The translations under genes and the position numbers were made by a program. This document shows positions 25,082 through 37,640 of a stretch of DNA of 64,000 nucleotides, one piece after another; position 1 is the first letter of the stretch, and each line of letters opens with the position of its first letter. Below the pieces are notes generated by a model, which did no database searches, was not told where the DNA came from, and was given only the letters and a program-made list of their open reading frames with translations. Source of the DNA: Paramecium sonneborni (Eukaryota; Ciliophora; Oligohymenophorea; Peniculida; Parameciidae); assembly GCA_905182985.1 (NCBI GenBank), contig CAJJDN010000074.1, forward strand, positions 422,194 to 486,193. Reading direction: 5' to 3'.

Positions 25082-26508
25082 ATGGAAAAGTTTGATGATA
25101 CAATAAAGGAATTATTGAGTAAAAATGCAGACATTGCAAAAATAGTAGATTTAGAGAAACTATCATAACAGCCTGGATTTTAGATTGAATAAAGAAATAG
25201 TTCTATTTATATTGGATAAGTATAAAATGGAATGAAGCATGGAACAGGTAGTTCAAATAATATTTGAATAGGTATTTTAAAACTTTTGGATTGTTTAAGA
25301 ATTTATGTAGGAGAATGGTAAAATGATAAAAAAAGTGGTTTAGCATATGAGAAATTTTAAAGTGGGGCTGAATATTTTGGAAATTATGAAAATAATAAAT
25401 AAAATGGTTATGGAGAATATGTATGGGCTAATGGAGAGAGTTATAAAGGGAATTGGTTAGATGGAAAGAAGTGTGGTTATGGTGAATGGTTTGGATAAAA
25501 TACATCGTATAAGGGTGAGTGGAATAATGGATTTGTTGAAGGAAAAGGAGTGTATTAATCTGAAAATGGTATTTTTGAGCTCATAAGTCAGGGGATTAAT
25601 ATACAGGAGACTTTTTGTAATCTATGAAGCATGGTTTAGGATAAGAACAATTTGCTAATGGAGACAAATATGTAGGAAGTTTTAAAAATGGTAAGCCAGA
25701 TGGATATGGAGAATATTATTGGAAGAATGGAAGTTTATATTAAGGTGAAGAATACAATTTTATTCTAGGTTTTTTTATGGATGGAATGAGACATGGACAT
25801 GGTGTTTGGTAATCTAATAGTTAAGGTAAAATAGATAGATATGAGGGAGCATATTCTAATGATAAAAAATGTGGATATGGTGAATTTTTATGGTCTAATG
25901 GAACTATTTATAAAGGAAATTATTTTGATGATTATAGGTAGGGATATGGTGAAATGTACTAAAATGGAGCTATCATTTATAAAGGTGAATGGGATAGAGG
26001 TTTATAAGTTGAAAAATCAAATACAAGATTTTAATTTTAATAGAAAATGAAAACACAAGAAACTACAACTAGAAAATGGAAATTCAATAATATTGATGAA
26101 ATTTAAGAATTAGAGGAAGAAACAGTAACGTCAGGAGCTGAAGCATAAAATTATAATCATAACAATAATAATAATAATACTAATAATAAAATCATCTAAA
26201 AGAATCCTTAATAATGTCGTATGAAAACACTCAATCTTGAAACTAAACCTTAAATTAATGATTTTACTCCTATGAAAAGAAGTTTATAGTTGTAAAAAAA
26301 GACAACAACAGCTGTTTAAACTAGAAGTAGAACATAATCTATGGGTAATTGTAAAATACCTATTTTATAATAAAAATAAAGATCAAATTCGAATTAGATT
26401 ACTAACAACTAAAAATTTGAGCAGTTAGTTAAATTTTCCCCTTATAAATAAATATTTAGAAGTGGAAGATTTAAATTATAGAAAATATAACTAAGAAATC
26501 AAATCTGA
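25082..26508 (+). CDS. MORN-repeat protein, 451 aa
   Basis: Three introns (24, 23 and 24 nt) give a 452-codon frame. Residues ~35-310 hold about ten MORN repeats with the usual Y-x-G-x-W/F-x2-G-x2-x-G-x-G pattern: YVGEWQNDKKSGLAY, NGYGEYVWANGESYKGNW, YVGSFKNGKPDGYGEYYW, KGNYFDDYRQGYGEMYQNG. The C-terminal ~140 residues are basic, Asn/Thr/Gln-rich and likely disordered (KTTTAVQTRSRTQSMG). MORN repeats bind membranes or act as scaffold strands in cilia, cortex and basal bodies of alveolates; which one applies here cannot be told. Two more MORN-type genes lie at 43-44 and 44.7-47.6 kb. Confidence 0.9.
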
Positions 26509-26546
26509 TATCATCTTTTGAATATAGTAATCAAGTTTTTAACTAA

Positions 26547-27326
26547 TCATTATTATTGTTATAATCTTTATCTACAAACAGGACATGTATCATTTATTAG
26601 TGCCCATGGTTCAATACAATCTGAATGAAATACATGATTTGGATTACAGGATAATTTAATAATAAGATCATCATTACAATAATTTTATAAACAAATATAA
26701 CAAGGCTAGGAACTTGGATTTTCTAAATCAGAGTATTTCATTTAATTTCCTATTAAGTTATTTACTATTTATCTTCTTCTCATTTCTTCTTCTCCTCTTA
26801 TTCGATATTCTTTATAAATTAATATAGGCATTATAAAACAAATAGCAAGTAATCCAAGAGCAATTGTTGCTATTAAAATCCATCCAAAAATCAATTAAAT
26901 TACTAAAATCCATTTACTTAACAATAGAGTATTTTATAGAAACACTACATTCCCTAAACCAAACATTATGATATAAACAAATTCATTGCATTTACTTAAT
27001 GCTCCATGATTCCCTTTCACTGCAGCCCAAACATCAATTTAATCATTCAATTATCCAATAAAACGTCTTGAGCCTTCTGATATTATCTCGACAGTTTTTT
27101 TTATTTATATAACACTAAATAAATGGAATGAATATTGCAATAATCTCCAACTTAAATAAATAATCGATTCCTTTTAATATTCATACAACCAAGGAAATGA
27201 TATATTAAATATCACAATGATCAATTATATATTTAAGTATGATTAAATTGAATATAGAGAACTCCTAATCTGTTTACACTATGCTTCGATTTCCATTAAC
27301 CTTTCTATAAGGTTTTAATTGTCCAT
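26547..27326 (-). CDS. RING-H2 finger membrane protein, probable E3 ubiquitin ligase, 259 aa
   Basis: An intronless frame of 260 codons. The N-terminal part has a hydrophobic helix (LIIVIFNISFPWL) and two later membrane spans (YIIMFGLGNVVFLQNTLLL; ILVIQLIFGWILIATIALGL). After an arginine-rich juxtamembrane stretch comes the C-terminal RING: CYICLQNY, CNPNHVFHSDC, then CPVC. The C-x2-C ... C-x3-H-x2-H/C ... C-x2-C order fits RING-H2 of membrane-anchored ubiquitin ligases. The finger ends only ~10 residues before the stop. Function as an E3 ligase is inferred from the RING type. Confidence 0.85.
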
Positions 27327-27423
27327 TTTATTTATTTATAAAATAAATATAATTATATCTAATTTTTAATCTAAAATATAATACACAATAAATTTATTAT
27401 AAAAGATACATAAAAATAATAAA

Positions 27424-29340
27424 TCAATAACATTATTAGACATACTTTATAAAATTCAAGTAGGATTGATTAATTTGTGATTAATCTGAATATATAAAAA
27501 AGCTTATGGTATTGCAAAAAAGAATATCATTTGCAGATCTTTCAATCAAATCCTAAATTTTAAAAATCTCATTATAAGGACCCAATAAGCTAAGTAATAA
27601 TGTACAAATTGGATAACTTATTTCAAATTCTATTGAATTATTATGTAAAAAGTCTTATGGAAGTTTAGGATCTAAGATTTATTATTTTAAAGGAATCAAA
27701 TTAATTTATTTATTGGTTGCAAATGAGATTTCAAATTTTATTAAATATTTATGCTCTAATGAGGATGATTATTACTATTCTTATTATTATTTATATTAGA
27801 TTCTTTTCTTTTCATCACTGAACATTAATTAAGAGACCTATAATTTTATCAAACTATTCTTTTTTGAATATTTTAAAGCTTATTCAAATAAATTTAGAAT
27901 AATTTATGTTAAGTAATGTTATTGAGTTGAAATTTGAATTCTCTCTTCAATAAAATTCAGGAATTCAAATTTTTTATTATTTTATTTAGCTAATTTTGCT
28001 AAAAAATAACTTAATTTTTGGGTATATTAATTGAAATTGATTATTTAATATTCAAATTTAGAAATTTTGATTTTATCACTATTAATAAGTACTATGATAT
28101 TTTTAATGTTATTCAAAGCTTAAATGTTTATACATTAGATTTTATCTAAAATATCTTAATTTTTGTAGAATCTTATAATTTAATACAAAGATTCATGAGA
28201 TTCAGCTGTTTATTTAATAATTTAATGAATGATTGTTTTGTAATAAAGAATTTATTACTCATATTTTTCAATGATTTTAGGTGTATTTTTTTGTTTAATG
28301 ACAATAAGTAGAATAGGTTTTCCAAAAAATGTTTTTTTTATTTCAATATTTAAAGGAGTTGATTAATTTTTATTAATATATATCCCTTCGATTGATATTT
28401 CTATATTATTCCTTTATTTAATAAATTTGAAAACAAAATCTTCTAAAGTTTATTATGTTTTAATAAATGGTTTGATTAGAATCCGTTCTGTATTTTTACA
28501 TCCTAAAGTTTATTAATCAATTTCAGTTTTAAATTATTTCTCAATGAAAACATTGAATCTCATAAATTGTTTTAAAAAGTTAGAATCACTGATGAGGTAT
28601 TACCTTTGAGCCTCATTATTTGCAAACTCTAAATCAAATAATTATCTACTTTCACTTAAACTAATGGCAAAAAAAGGAGTACCCACATATTGATTGATAA
28701 TCTCTCTATAATTAGAAAGTTTAGTTATACTTATATTTGATATTAATTTACTCCAATGAGAAAGCAAGTCTTTTCATGTATTCATTATTATGAGCTTATA
28801 TTGCCAATAATATCTAAGCAAAAAATGCTAAGAATATAAATTCTAAATTTTCAATTGAATATATGTCAAGCACCCCTAATTGAACTGCTGGTATAAACAA
28901 AATAGCAAACATCTTTAACTTAAAATGGCTATATAGTAACATGGGCAAAGCTAACGTGGAAGTACTGAAACCATACATGTATTATGGACTATTTTAGTGG
29001 AATTTACTTACATTTACATTCCACTTTTAGAAATAGCTAAACTAGTGGCTATGTGCCATAATAAGAGAAAGAAATTAATGTAATTCAAATAAGGAGTAAG
29101 TTTTTGACTTAGCATATATAAAAGAAAGAGTGATCCTACCACAGCTGAAATCATTATTACTATCATCGTTGATTGATTTTCAATCAAGAATACCATCAAA
29201 AATAGTAAACATAAAACACAAACCAACAGAGTAAAGATTTTAAAATTATTGAGTCTATATTAATTAATATACTCTTAGTAAAGATCTTCTTATTCTTAGT
29301 GTTAAAAGTTTAATGACCATTTATTAAAGGGTAGATTCAT
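27424..29340 (-). CDS. Degenerate histidine-kinase-like membrane protein, 623 aa
   Basis: Introns of 23 and 22 nt give 624 codons. Residues ~35-200 hold about five to six membrane helices (IFTLLVCVLCLLFLMVFLIE, MIVIMISAVVGSLFLLYML, FFLLLWHIATSLAI, ALPMLLYSHFKL, EFIFLAFFAQILLAI). They are followed by a PAS-like stretch, a dimerisation-helix-like segment with His (KTIIHQIIKQTAESHESLYQ) and an N-box-like sequence (ILNLFEQALKYSKKNSLIKL). The ELRTP signature around the His is lost and no G-boxes or receiver domain follow. The domain order mirrors the intact hybrid kinase at 33.2-35.9 kb. I infer a catalytically dead histidine-kinase relative, perhaps a sensor or a partner of active kinases. Confidence 0.65.
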
Positions 29341-29434
29341 ATTTTATTTAGCAATTTTTATTGAAATTAAAACATATTTAAGAAACCAACTTATAAATAT
29401 GAATATTGTTGAAAAAATTTAAATGTAATAAGTA

Positions 29435-31403
29435 TCATACCATCCAACCACTTTTAACAGCAACTTCAAATTCTCTATCATCAATAACGCAAAAACTCAT
29501 TATATAATAATATTGTTCAAACTCTTCTTATGTTACATTGTTTGAATTAAATAATTAATGATGACTATTAAATGTATCTAAGAAATCTATCAATACTTCA
29601 TCATCAGACATTCTTTATCTAGGTCTTGCCAGAAAGTTTTCTAAAGATATTTCATGATATACTTTTCATATCTTCAAAATTTGTCGACTATAATTTTCTG
29701 AAAGCCATTTGAACTAAATTCAATCTCCAATTTTAGAATTCACCTAAAATCTTCTCTAAAAATATTTTCATAGAGATTTCATTTTCTATGAAATTATTAT
29801 TATATAAAATACTTTGATTTAAAATTTATCTAATATATTACTGATTGACTTAAATTCTTATCGAATTGAAAGCATTATATATCCCTTATGCATCATATTT
29901 AGTAATATTCCTTAACATATATATAATGCCTCTGTGTCCTTTTAATTTCAATTTCTCTATTACATTATCAATCTTTTATAATTATTATTATGCATAAGTT
30001 AATCCTGCAGGAATAATATTTTATTATTTTTAATTTTATTAGCTACTCAATGGTCTCAATGCTGTACTGTAATCGGTTTTTTCAGCACTTGTTCCAAATG
30101 GTGCATATTATGCTACACTAGTAATTTATTATGAAGGTGGCCTAACATAAGTAAAAACATTAATCAAATTGTTTTCAAATTATTCAGGTTAACAAGCATA
30201 AAGAATATGACAGTATTCATAAAATTCTGAGAATGTAACATTCTTACTACCCATTTTATGATGAGCATCATAAGAATCTAAAAATTCAGCAAGTTATTCA
30301 GTTTCACTTTTTATTTATTTCTTAACATCAGGATGATTTCTTGCTTAATAACATTATTTTAATAATTGATAAGGTATTAAACCATCCATATCAATATCCA
30401 TTTATTCAAATATTTATTTAACAAGATTCATCTAATCAAAAGGTCCTAATAATTCAATAAAGAAATCTTAAATATTGACTCCTCCTATTTATTGAGGAAA
30501 TCTGTAATCTCGTAAAACTTTCTAAACTTATTTTTCAGTTAAATAACCATCTTGATCATCATCTGCTTGAATTAATAATTTCTTTAAATTAATTAATGCT
30601 TTTGGTCCCTTTTTAATCAATGCTCTTCTTAATTCAGTTAAATCTAATTCATTAAAATCTAACTTTCTAATTGGAGTATAAATAGTGCTTCTCTCTCCCA
30701 ACCATTAAGCTTTAATATTTCCTAATTCTAAAATATGATTAAATTCATCAAATTAATTTTATGATAATAATTTTATATTCTTAAATTTCATATAACTTTG
30801 TAAATACTTTCTTACTTTTGTCTTATCACCTTTAAACATTTCAATTATTTAATCTATATTAAAAGAATCAACTTTAAAACCACTTGGTTTAACAACTCCT
30901 CTAAATGCTTCTATTACCTCCTCAATTCTTACAAGATTATTTTAATTAAAATATTAGAATAAAGCTCTAATCTTATCCTCAGGATATTAATAAAATAAGT
31001 ATTTAAATTATGCATAATTATACTCTTTCGAATGTAATTGTTCAAGCCAATCAAAAAACATATCCAATCCATTTTCCCACATTTTTTTTTAAAAATAAAA
31101 TACTGCTGATTCTGGTGATTAGTATACTTTAGATATAAAATTCTTGTAATTCAATTACCCATTCTATTAATAATATTTAAATAAAGAAGCAATTTACTAT
31201 CAAATATTTAAATAATATACATCTTTTGGAAGAGTGATACCAACCTTTTCTAATACTGCTTCGAATTGTTATTAATTAACAACATTCGACTATTTAAGAT
31301 CATAATATTGAAATGATTTTAATAGTGTTTGTTCTTCATGAGGAGATTTAAGACTCAGTTTTTTCTTTAGTTCACTCTCAAATTAAGCTCTTGATTCTGC
31401 CAT
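29435..31403 (-). CDS. EF-hand calcium-binding protein, 640 aa
   Basis: Introns of 24 and 22 nt give exactly 641 codons. EF-hand-like helices recur along the protein. The clearest calcium loops are in the middle: DADDDQDGYLTEKQ-type (seen as ADDDQDGYLTEKQVQKVL) and, ~55 residues on, MDIDMDGLIPYQLLKQC. Other EF-hand pairs (KSFQYYDLKQSNVVNQQQFE near the N-terminus, FNSHHQLFNSNNVTQEEFE near the C-terminus) have degenerate loops. A proline/threonine-rich linker with a KTDYSTALRPLSS stretch lies before the last third. No membrane span. It likely acts as a calcium-responsive adaptor. The 3' end is ~95 bp from the start of the degenerate kinase on the same strand. Confidence 0.8.
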
Positions 31404-31560
31404 TCTAAAACTATAACAGAAATAATAATAATAAAATTTTATTTTAATATTTTTTTTCAAATAACATGTATTATATTTTGTTTCTCTCTTTTTTTTCTAA
31501 TATATCTATTTATTTGTTATTTTGAATTAAAAATCGTTAGACTTCATTAAAATTATTTTG

Positions 31561-31828
31561 ATGTAAGTGAATAATAAACATTTTTTTTAATTATGATTTA
31601 TATCATCCAACTAAAACAAAACAATTTACTTTAATAATAAAAGAAGCAGATTAAGGATAAGAATAATTCAATAATTTTTCTAAACAAGTATGATTTATAG
31701 AAATTATAAATGATAAATTACAAAAGCATAAAAATTATCATGTTTAGGGTTAAATGAATACATTGCTGATAATTAATAAGATAATTAAATTCCTGAATAA
31801 AAAGCGCAATAAGTTATTTAAAATTTGA
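31561..31828 (+). pseudogene. Possible decayed gene fragment
   Basis: An ATG at 31561 begins a reading (MQVNNKHFF) that would join, after loss of one base in the T8 run near 31,584, a very protein-like frame (LYHPTKTKQFTLIIKEAD). That frame is then cut by a TGA at ~31,692 and continues in the same frame (FIEIINDKLQKHKNYHVQGQ) to a TGA at 31826-31828. No 20-35-nt intron removes the TGA. A frameshift plus a stop in a protein-like frame suggests a relic. No family recognised. The rest of 31,404-31,870 shows nothing else. Confidence 0.35.
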
Positions 31829-31870
31829 TATGTTGATTCTTTATTTTATTAATCGTGTGCTAGGGTTATT

Positions 31871-32853
31871 ATGAATTAATAAATTAAGGTTTTAAGAAAT
31901 ACAAGGAAATTTATGTAATATTTTGAAATGAAGAATCAAAAAGGTCAAAGAATGAATCTTGATTTAAATCTTAAAAGAGAATTGATTTAATAGTAGTAAT
32001 TTGGGATAGTTAAAATTTACAATAGTAAATTCAAATATTAATTCAAGTATCCAAAATGATGGCCAATGTTATTTAAGTTATGGATAAGAAAGTTTTTGTT
32101 AAATAAAACAATATTCTAAACTGGTATATAAAATTTCACAATCAATTTATGATATTTGACATATTTTAACATAAATTTAATGTAATAAGAGAAATCAATT
32201 CGTAAACATATAATCTTGCCCAAAGTTGAGGGTTGCATTAAATTAGAGATTGAAACTCAATTAGATTCTCCAAAAAGAAGTACGATTAAATCTTAATCTA
32301 AGGAGAATGGGCTTATACAACAAGATCAGGAGGATCTAATGAAATAGGTAGTTGTAATGCTATGACTACTATCATGATATCTTCAGGTAGAAGAATTCAA
32401 TTGTATACTCCAATGTAAGAAAGTAAGAGAGCTTAAAGATTAAAAAATATTCCTTATGAATTATAATATTTCCAAACTAGCTTACCAACTAAAAGCTTTA
32501 AATCTAGTCATCTAATGAATGAAGAATTGCTTAAAAGACCAAAAGATTAAATTGACAGTTAATAAAGATGGCAGTTGCATTCTCACTTCAATAAGATGAA
32601 TCTAGCTTTGACATAGTATTAAATCAAAAGATTTGAAAGAACTTTAAAAAAAACGGAATCATCAGATGATGTGAATACTATAAAGAAATAAAATGAGGAA
32701 AATATTGAAAAGGAAAAATAAAAAGTATTTTCTATATTTAGTTTATAGAGAAATACTTAATATAAAAAAGCTACTCAAAATCTAATAAATTCATTCACTA
32801 AAAAATTCAACATTAAGGCATTATATAAGGATCTTTAAACAAACTAATAATGA
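31871..32853 (+). CDS. Hypothetical protein, 304 aa
   Basis: Three introns (about 32,023-32,045, 32,229-32,250 and 32,282-32,304) join four exons into a 305-codon frame that ends at TGA 32851-32853. The order was worked out from frame alone, so the exon choice is moderately sure. The protein is basic and helical. It starts MNQQIKVLRNTRKFMQYFEM and contains a more ordered middle (REWAYTTRSGGSNEIGSC). The C-terminal third is Lys/Gln-rich (KKQNEENIEKEKQKVFSIF). No recognised domain, signal peptide or membrane span. Confidence 0.55.
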
Positions 32854-33183
32854 TTTTTAACTATGATTAAATATTTATATTAATTGCATTAGCTATTATT
32901 TAGATTAGGTAGAGAATAATTTAATTCATAATTGAATTAAAATTTGATGATTATAATTAATTGAAATAATATTTTTTGAGATTTAGAACACTTCATTTAT
33001 GTAGTGTAATTATGAATTAAAAATTCTCTATCTTTAAACAAACTATGATCCAATAGTCAATAAATTAAAAATGAATGGATTGATAAGTATATAATTTAAA
33101 TAAATGATAGAGCACATAATGTTGTAGTAAAAGATTTTGAGCAAAGTTATTTAGAATGAATGCGAAGAATAATTTTAAACTTA
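32854..33183. other. Intergenic region upstream of histidine kinase
   Basis: About 330 bp. Short ATG-started frames exist (for example from 33,071) but end within 40 codons and cannot be spliced to the kinase. No convincing feature. Confidence 0.5.
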
Positions 33184-35876
33184 ATGATATTATTATAATT
33201 AAAAATGAAAAACCTTTATGGTTATTTTACAATCTCTATAGTAATCTCTATTCTAAGCATAATTGCATAAGGAGAAATAATTTAAATAATAAGGCTGGCT
33301 TGTTCCATAATTAATATAATAGCTATAAAGTATGATAAACTGGTGTTATGTGGACTTGCTTTAAATAAGGTAATATTGTTTTTGGTTGGAGTACTAACTT
33401 AATAAAATGAAAGCATTCTATAAATTGTTCTTGATGATCATTTCCTTTAGACTTATTTAAATAATAGACTGTTCATACACATATGGAAAGTTATAAGTGG
33501 GTTAACTTCTACGCTGTTAGTATGTTTAAAATATCGGAATGAAGATCTTAATTCATTTCTAGTAGCAATATTTATACCATTAATGTATTTCCTACCATAA
33601 TCTTAACAACTTTTGGAAGAATACTTTTTGCCTAAAGATGAAAAAGAAAAACTAAAATCAAGTCCTAGAACTTAAATTGCTAGGGAGTACTTTCGTATTC
33701 GTTCTCGAATGGAAGAAAATGAATTCAATCCAATAAATTTAGATTAAAATATTTCCATAGATATCAATTAATTAATGCGTCGTATCGGGTCAAGTTAGGA
33801 TAGATAATTTGTATTATAAGAGATTAGTTATTTTAATGAATAAGTTTGGAAATTAAGAATTAATGCTATGCCGATTGGTATATGTATTATAAGCAATGAA
33901 ATTAAGCCAAAATTTATGAATAACACATTAATTAATATGATTAAAAAGAATTGTTTAGAATAAAGTGACTATAATCTTGAAACTATTTATTAATTATTTA
34001 TGAATCATCTCAAATTCAAAAGAATTGATTATGTGGGTCCTTATGATTTACCTCATTCAGCTATTTTTAAGAATGAAAGATAGAATATAAAAAATCAATC
34101 ATAATTAGATTCAAATCTTTTTGAGGATGAATAATATTGTCTATTTCACTTGATTTAAAAAATAGAAGAAGGATAGCTAGATCGATTATTAAATGATGAA
34201 GAATAGATTATTGAATTATTTTCAACTTTTGAAAGTCCAAATAATTAAAGATAAGTATTTTTTGATTGTAGAGTCCTATTTTAAGAAAAATAAAAGATAG
34301 ACTATATGGTAATAATTCAAGATTTTACAAAGTAAAATGAATTGTCAAAATTGGAAGAAAAAAATAAGTTTAAAACTAAGGTTGTTTAATCATTTTCACA
34401 TGAATTACGAACTCCTTTGAATAGTGCAACAATATTTTTACGTACAGCTATCAATGATACAAAATTAGATCGAATAATTAAGGACTAGTATTTATAACCA
34501 TGTTTATCTGCTTTAAAATTATAAAATCATTTGATAAATGACATAATAGATTTTAGTCAAATAAATGCAAAATTGTTAGATCTAAAATTCAGTTAATTCA
34601 ATTTATAAAAAATAATAAATGAAATAACAGAGCAATTTAAATTTTAATTTCAATTTAAGCAAATAGGTTTGGCCTTCGAAATTAGCAGACCTATGTCTCT
34701 TCTTACTCAAATAAAAACAGATTATTAAAGATTACTGTAAGTTTTAACAAATATAATTTAAAATGCTCTAACCTACTCTGAAACTGGGTATGTATTGGTA
34801 AAGATAGACAGTTGGGATTTAAATGAGATTGAATTTTCAATAAAAGATGAAGGAATAGGATTAACAAGGAAATAGCTTACATCAATAAGATAAATTATAA
34901 ATTAGGAGCAATAGACAACAACAAGAACATAATAATGGCAAGGTTTTGGTTTGATAATTTGTTAGATGTTGTTAAGATACTTATCTCCAATAAATAGAAA
35001 TAGCATAAAGATTGAATCAGATGGATAAGATACAGGAACAACTGTTCAGTTCATAATATCGAATCATGTTTCAGCTTAAACATAAGAATAAACTTATGGT
35101 TAATAATCAAAAAAATTTATTCCGAGAATGAGAAGTATGCCTACATTAAGAGCTGAATATGGATTACTTATTAGCATTAGGTCTAAATCTCCAAGTAAGA
35201 TTTTATTGTCAAAAACCAGTGAATAGGATGAATGTGACTTATCAAGTGTATCAATCAGAGAAATTTCAGCTAAAATACATCGGTATGAATTAAAACATTG
35301 TTCGATTGAGATATTAAATTAAAGAAAACCTTCCTGCATTACTCCATTAAAAAATAATAACAATTATAAGATTAATAATAATAATTAATTAGGTATAAGA
35401 CAATCATCATAATAATTATCATTTAAAGAAACAGGATCAACTCTTTTATGTTGTAATACTATTTTAAGCGTCGATGATGAGGTATTTAACTAAAAATCTT
35501 TATAATTACTTTTAGGTTAACAAGGGATGAATGTCGATATTGTATAAATATTATTATGTTAAGTTAGGTATTTAATGGTAGATAAGCAATCGAGAAGGTA
35601 TAAAATCCCACTAAATGTTGTTTAACATGTACTGGATATAAGATGATATTAATGGATTGTTAAATGCCAATTATGGATGGATGGAAAACAACTAGAAAGT
35701 TAAGAGAAATGATGCAAAATCAATAGATACCTAAAATTCCTATAATCGGCCTAACTGCTTTTACAAGTAATGAGGATGTAGAGAAATGCAAAGAAGTAGG
35801 AATGCTATAAATACTTCATAAACCATTGGATATTTAAAAGTTTTAATCAATTTTAGCTGAACTTCGTATTATTTGA
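33184..35876 (+). CDS. Hybrid sensor histidine kinase with receiver domain, ~888 aa
   Basis: One intron (35542-35567, 26 nt) gives 889 codons from ATG 33184; an ATG at 33205 would remove seven residues. Residues ~10-150 hold about five membrane helices. A PAS-like region and a short coiled linker follow. The H-box is VVQSFSHELRTPLNS with the phospho-accepting His near residue 406. The ATP-binding domain has an N-box-like NIIQNALTYS, a G1 box KDEGIGLT and a GFGL motif. The C-terminal receiver has the acidic pair in SVDDEV, phospho-acceptor Asp in ILMDCQMPIMDG, the Thr/Ala switch in GLTAF and the Lys in HKPLD. All catalytic residues are present, so it should relay phosphate from His to its own Asp. 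Ligand unknown. Confidence 0.92.
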
Positions 35877-36224
35877 TTTATAATTATATATTAATTATGA
35901 TTATAGCCAATCAATAGAACATTGCTCATTAAATAGAGTGATTGATCAAACTTATTTAGATTTTTATTTTTAGAATATATATGATAAAGATCAATCCAAA
36001 ATATACTTTCATGAATTATTATTTTGATTTTATTATATCATAGTAAGATTTTTGATTATCCCATAATAAACTTAATACGTGTTTTATGTTATGCCAAAAT
36101 TTAGATTAAATTGAGATAAAAAAAGAAATGAATGGTTTGAATTTATTTTAAGAAGTTTATTGGTTTAAGCACTTTTAGAGTATATAAAGAATATCGTTTT
36201 TTATTAATTTTTTAATAATAAAAA
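35877..36224. other. Intergenic region
   Basis: About 348 bp between two plus-strand genes. Very AT-rich; nothing recognisable on either strand. Confidence 0.55.
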
Positions 36225-37555
36225 ATGAAATTTGTTATTGGTTTGGCCATTTTATTGGCAATAGGCAGTTGTGCCTCATTCTTGGAAGAACAATAGCCAA
36301 TGGAAAATAAAATCTATAAGATAAAACTTGAAAGAACAGAATTTTAGGCTAAAAAGTCATTATTTGATTTCATTACAACAAGCTAATAATACAGAAATTC
36401 TGAAGACTTTTTAGATGGATCAGATTTAGCAATGACATAAACAAAATAGAAAGAATCTATAAAATTGTATAATTTTAAGAATACTCAATATACAGGAGAA
36501 ATCGGATTGGGTGGTTAGGATAACAAATTTAAGGTAAGAATTGAAATGAATATAGGTTATTTTCGATACAGGATCTGCCAATATATGGTTGAATTCAGCT
36601 AGATGTAATGATTATGGATGCAAAAATCATAAATAATATGATGGATCAAAGAGTTCTACATATGAACATTTAGGATATGATTTGGATGTAGAATTTGGTA
36701 CTGGTGAATTGATGGGAGAAGTAAGAATTTAGATTAATTAATAGATTAATGCTGATACAGCATATGTAGGTGGAGTGAAGATAGCAAAATAAGAATTTGC
36801 TGAAATAGTAAGAGAGAATGGTGATGTATTTGCTTAATCTGATTTTGATGGTATTGTTGGATTAGCATATCCTTCAATGGCTGCATATAATTTCAACCCA
36901 TTATTTGATAATATAATGTCATAGAAATTGTTGGACAGAAATGTGTTTTCTTTCTATTTTTCAAGATAAGAAGGTTCAAGATCATCAGAATTAACTTTTG
37001 GTGGTTGGGATACTGATCACTTTTAAGGAGAATTACATTTTCATAATGTTGTTAATAAATATTATTGGTTATTGGAGGCTGATAATATTTTAGTGAATGG
37101 ATAAGATTTAGGATTATGTAAACATGGGTGCAAAGTAGTTGCTGATACTGGTACATCATTATTGACAGGACCATCAGATGATTTATATGATTTATTAGGT
37201 ATTATTTAATTCAATGAATTTATTAGACACATTAAATATTGATGAAAATTGTAAAAATGCAAGAGATTTACCAAAATTAACATTTGTATTAGATGGAATT
37301 AATTATGATTTGGATGCTAATGATTATGTTATGAAAATTGATTCTTAAGGAAATGAGATTGCTTATGATACTTTTGCAAGTGTTGATAGCTTTGTAGAAA
37401 TGGGAGGTAATTGCTAATGTGTTGGATCCTTCATGCCTTTAGATATTCCTTCACCTCAAGGTCCAGCTTGGATTTTAGGAGATACATTCTTAAGCAAGTT
37501 TTATTCAGTATATGACAGAGACAATGATAGAGTTGGATTTGCTAGAGCAAAATGA
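36225..37555 (+). CDS. Pepsin-family aspartyl protease (cathepsin D-like), 426 aa
   Basis: Introns of 22 nt (36534-36555) and 28 nt (37199-37226) give 427 codons. A signal peptide covers residues 1-18 ([16 protein letters not shown]). A ~75-residue propeptide follows. The first active-site motif is [11 protein letters not shown] with Asp at residue 107. The second is [13 protein letters not shown] near residue 290. The flap Tyr region, the YxG substrate surfaces ([13 protein letters not shown]) and the C-terminal [17 protein letters not shown] are all as in cathepsin D. The enzyme should work at acid pH in lysosomes or food vacuoles. Length and motif spacing are normal, so it is probably active. 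Confidence 0.93.
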
Positions 37556-37640
37556 TATATAAATGATATATATTAATATATTTCTATCAAAAAATATAAG
37601 GATCTATTTAATAACTTTGAATAATTATGTATTTATATTT

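Noticed and set aside
31871..32059. A free-standing 62-codon plus-strand gene
   Set aside because: Three normal-sized introns join its start to downstream exons into a 305-codon frame, so it is the first exon of a larger gene.
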